DNA of 64,000 bases from assembly GCA_020429235.1 (NCBI GenBank), contig JAGQLQ010000001.1, positions 30,587 through 94,586 on the forward strand, read 5' to 3'. The notes beneath the pieces were generated by a model, which ran no database searches, was not told the DNA's origin, and saw only the letters and a list, made by a program, of their open reading frames with translations. Shown here piece by piece: positions 62,118 to 64,000 of this stretch. This DNA comes from Candidatus Peregrinibacteria bacterium (GTDB lineage: Bacteria; Patescibacteriota; Gracilibacteria; UBA1369). Each line of letters begins with the position of its first letter. Position 1 is the first letter of the stretch. The translations under genes were made by a program, and so were the position numbers.

Positions 62118-63782
62118 ATGGAAACAACATTTCAAACAGCGAAAACTGCGCTCCACGTTGGAAAACGCCAAGACCCAAAGCGGCTTATCCGTAAGCACCC
62201 ATTGTGGCGCGCACTCGAAATCGTACCAGGAGCAATCCTCTACGCCGTCATTCTTGGACCACCACTCCTCTCATTCATCGTTCCAGATTGGATCGCCATC
62301 TTCATGATTGTCTACACCACCATGTGGCTTTTTCGATCAATCAAACTTTCGGTCAACCTTTACCGCGCCTACAGAATCTCTAAACGCGCGCTCAAAACCA
62401 ACTGGAACAAAATGATCAGCCTCAACGATCATCCGGAAAAAATCGACTACGAACTCAAACGCATCAACAAAGAAAAAGATCCTCGCAAATACTTTGAAAT
62501 TCTCAATCTCAAGAGTCAGGTACAAAAGCTCCAGCACATTGGGCAGTGGAAAAAATCAAAAAATATGTACCACGCCATCATCTGCGTAACCTATAAAGAG
62601 TCGTACGAACTCCTCCGTGAATCGCTCAAATCATACGCTTTCAGCAAATACCCAGCCGACAAAATCATTATGGTTTTAGCCGGAGAAGAAAACGACGAAA
62701 AAAACTTTGTTCCGATTGCCAAAAAACTGGAAAAAGAGTTTGGGCACCACTTTAAGAAATTCATGTACACCGTTCACCCAAAAGACATTCCAGGAGAATG
62801 TCGAGGAAAGAGTGCCAACGCAACCTTCGCTGCCAAAGAACTCAAAAAGTATGTGGATAAACTGGGCATCAAATACGACGACCTGATGATCTCCAACTTC
62901 GACGCCGACACCGTCGCTCATCCAAACTACTTTTCTGAACTCACCTATAAATACCTCACGACCGAAGACCGCAGCCTCAAAGCCTACCAACCAAACTCTC
63001 TCTTTCACAACAACCTCTGGGACGTTCCACTGATGATGCGTGTGGTAGCGCAAGCCTGCTCATACTGGCGCCTCGCCGAAAGCGTGGAACCCAAGAAATA
63101 TAAGAGTTTTTCCAGCCGATCGCTTAGTTTCCAAACCTTGGTAGAAGTGGACTACTGGGATGTCACCATCATCCCGGAAGACAGTCGCCAATACTGGACC
63201 GCTTACACCATCTACAACGGCCAACACGAAGTCGTACCGATCTTCACACCGGTGTACATGGATGCCGTCCTTTCCGAAACATACGTGAAAACATTCCAGA
63301 ACCAATACAAACAGCTGCAACGTTGGGCATGGGGTGTGAGCGATTTCTCATTCATCTCGCTCAACATTTGGTACAACCCAAATCTAAGCCTCTGGACACG
63401 CATCTACAAAATCGCTGACTTTCTGAAAAACAGCCTTTCATGGGCCACCGGACCAATCCTCATTACCTTTATGGGATTTGTACCAGCGCTTATTAATCCA
63501 ACTTTCCGCGAAACCGTTTTAGCATACAACCTTCCGCACATCATGAGCGACATGCTCACTCTTGCCTCAGTTGGTATGATTGTGTGCGGAGTTATCAATA
63601 TTGCCATTGTCCCATACAACCCACGCAAAGGACTCTTTGGACAAATTATGCTGTTCTTCCAATGGATATTCATTCCGATTGTATCGATCTGCCTTTCTGC
63701 CATTCCTGCTATCGATGCCCAAACCCGACTCATGTTCGGGAACTATCTTGAATACCGGGTTACAGAAAAAGCCCGGAAGTAA
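62118..63782 (+). CDS. Membrane GT2-family glycosyltransferase
   Basis: A 554-residue protein: two N-terminal membrane segments (~35-75), a cytosolic GT-A domain, and four or more C-terminal membrane segments. MYHAIICVTYKESYELLRESLKSY opens the GT domain. SNFDADTVAHPNYF is the DxD block, and QLQRWAWGVSDF is the Q(Q/R)xRW-type motif of processive family 2 enzymes. It probably builds an extracellular glycan. Its 3' end adjoins the second tRNA-like RNA, on the other strand. Confidence 0.85.
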   Translation: METTFQTAKTALHVGKRQDPKRLIRKHPLWRALEIVPGAILYAVILGPPLLSFIVPDWIAIFMIVYTTMWLFRSIKLSVNLYRAYRISKRALKTNWNKMISLNDHPEKIDYELKRINKEKDPRKYFEILNLKSQVQKLQHIGQWKKSKNMYHAIICVTYKESYELLRESLKSYAFSKYPADKIIMVLAGEENDEKNFVPIAKKLEKEFGHHFKKFMYTVHPKDIPGECRGKSANATFAAKELKKYVDKLGIKYDDLMISNFDADTVAHPNYFSELTYKYLTTEDRSLKAYQPNSLFHNNLWDVPLMMRVVAQACSYWRLAESVEPKKYKSFSSRSLSFQTLVEVDYWDVTIIPEDSRQYWTAYTIYNGQHEVVPIFTPVYMDAVLSETYVKTFQNQYKQLQRWAWGVSDFSFISLNIWYNPNLSLWTRIYKIADFLKNSLSWATGPILITFMGFVPALINPTFRETVLAYNLPHIMSDMLTLASVGMIVCGVINIAIVPYNPRKGLFGQIMLFFQWIFIPIVSICLSAIPAIDAQTRLMFGNYLEYRVTEKARK

Positions 63783-63790
63783 TATCGCGG

Positions 63791-63877
63791 CTGAAGATAT
63801 GGAGCCCCGGAGAATCGAACTCCGGCCACCCAGGTGTCGATCCTGGTGACGGACCCAGCCCAGCCCCATATCCTCAG
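63791..63877 (-). ncRNA. tRNA-like RNA, locus 2
   Basis: Same design as the element at 5307, on the minus strand. A 16-bp closing stem (63862-63877 with 63791-63806) contains G-U pairs that only close on the minus strand. The T-arm is a perfect 6-bp stem, 63807-63812 with 63820-63825, loop TTCGATT (minus). The anticodon-like arm is CACCAGG with CCTGGGTG (one bulge), loop ATCGACA, at 63827-63848. No D-arm fits. The loop would read CGA at the anticodon position but has a C at position 37, so I do not call a tRNA. The function is unknown. Confidence 0.6.
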
Positions 63878-63886
63878 CAATTTCAG

Positions 63887-63892
63887 GCTATA
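63887..63892 (-). promoter_or_regulatory. Putative -10 box of tRNA-like RNA 2
   Basis: TATAGC on the minus strand, with transcription expected near 63880, just outside the closing stem. The -35 is poor. Confidence 0.35.
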
Positions 63893-63900
63893 GCAAAAAC

Positions 63901-63916
63901 ATTATCACCAGATAAA
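63901..63916. promoter_or_regulatory. ATTATC-ACCA-GATAAA palindrome
   Basis: Upstream of both the minus-strand tRNA-like RNA and the plus-strand short RNA. Near-identical to the motif before tRNA-Thr and similar to the one before locus 1. Confidence 0.4.
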
Positions 63917-63930
63917 TTTCCGATAAAAAG

Positions 63931-63959
63931 TTGGAAAACTCTATAATAAAAGCTATAAT
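63931..63959 (+). promoter_or_regulatory. Promoter of the short complementary RNA, locus 2
   Basis: -35 TTGGAA (63931-63936) in AAAAAGTTGGAA, exactly 17 bp, then TATAAT (63954-63959). The complementary segment begins 6 nt later, as at locus 1. Confidence 0.65.
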
Positions 63960-63965
63960 AATAAT

Positions 63966-64000
63966 GTCGATCCTGGTGAAAAACCCAAAAGCCCCGCGCA
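63966..64000 (+). ncRNA. Short RNA complementary to tRNA-like RNA 2 (cut by window end)
   Basis: TGTCGATCCTGGTGA (63965-63979) repeats 63835-63849 exactly, so the transcript is complementary to the minus-strand tRNA-like RNA: one flanking base, the 7-nt 5' arm strand and the full 7-nt loop. The following AAAAGCCCCGCG looks like the rising arm of a terminator, as at locus 1, but the window ends there. Confidence 0.5.

Noticed and set aside
63799..63872. Calling this segment tRNA-Ser (CGA) on the minus strand
   Set aside because: It has no long variable arm, no D-arm, a pyrimidine at position 37, and a closing stem far longer than 7 bp.

Overview
The window looks like a chromosomal segment of a Patescibacteria/CPR-type bacterium, most like the larger-genome groups such as Peregrinibacteria. 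This is inference from gene content: phosphoketolase instead of visible glycolysis, type II NADH dehydrogenases, split transketolase, SLH and WxL-like surface proteins, many small lipoproteins, and Zn-ribbon, DUF3352 and TMEM43 proteins. TGA is used as a normal stop (RluB-like gene, AstE-like gene, gene ending at 60612), so the recoded Gracilibacteria code does not apply. No rRNA, CRISPR array, prophage or insertion sequence was seen.

Layout. 1-5.2 kb: end of an NDH-2 gene, HAD phosphatase, phosphoketolase and two convergent peptidase E-like genes. 5.26-5.6 kb: a non-coding locus with a tRNA-like RNA, a short RNA complementary to it, a terminator and a 121-bp hairpin. 5.6-15.2 kb (minus): split transketolase around a signal peptidase/DUF192 fusion, then folate genes (folK, PTPS, folP, pabC-like, pabB), ndk, DDAH-like and an M16 peptidase. 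15.3-24.8 kb: lipoprotein, PBP2, tRNA-Trp, DUF3352 lipoprotein, a cohesin-like/dockerin gene pair, tRNA-Thr. 24-26.9 kb: a TrpR-family regulator with a TrpR-type operator facing an AstE-like/ATP-grasp pair. 26.9-29.5 kb: ECF sigma factor, membrane partner and Spy-like protein, then msrA. 29.6-36.2 kb: surface proteins (SLH, two WxL-like paralogues). 36.2-51.6 kb: mixed housekeeping and membrane genes, including tRNA-Ser next to an AT-rich nuclease-like gene. 51.6-57.7 kb: ECF sigma factor followed by an 1824-residue anti-sigma/alpha-2-macroglobulin fusion with an intein-like Hint domain in its bait region. 57.7-63.8 kb: asnS, smpB, two unknown helical proteins, phosphohexomutase, glycosyltransferase. 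63.8-64 kb: a second tRNA-like/complementary-RNA locus, cut by the window end.

Main discoveries. (1) Two loci, near opposite ends, each pair a tRNA-like RNA (T-arm, long closing stem, extended anticodon-like arm, no D-arm) with a separate short RNA whose first ~15 nt are complementary to the 5' strand plus loop of that arm. Both short RNAs have TATAAT with the same 6-nt gap to the complementary segment. (2) A Hint/A-type-BIL-like domain lies inside an alpha-2-macroglobulin bait region, in a protein with a cytosolic anti-sigma-like tail beside its sigma factor. (3) A GTACT-N8-AGTAC operator lies between a TrpR-family gene and an amino-acid-type deacylase/ATP-grasp pair. (4) A cohesin-like and dockerin surface pair. 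(5) A split transketolase lacking the ThDP-activating Glu, with a signal peptidase-DUF192 fusion between its halves.
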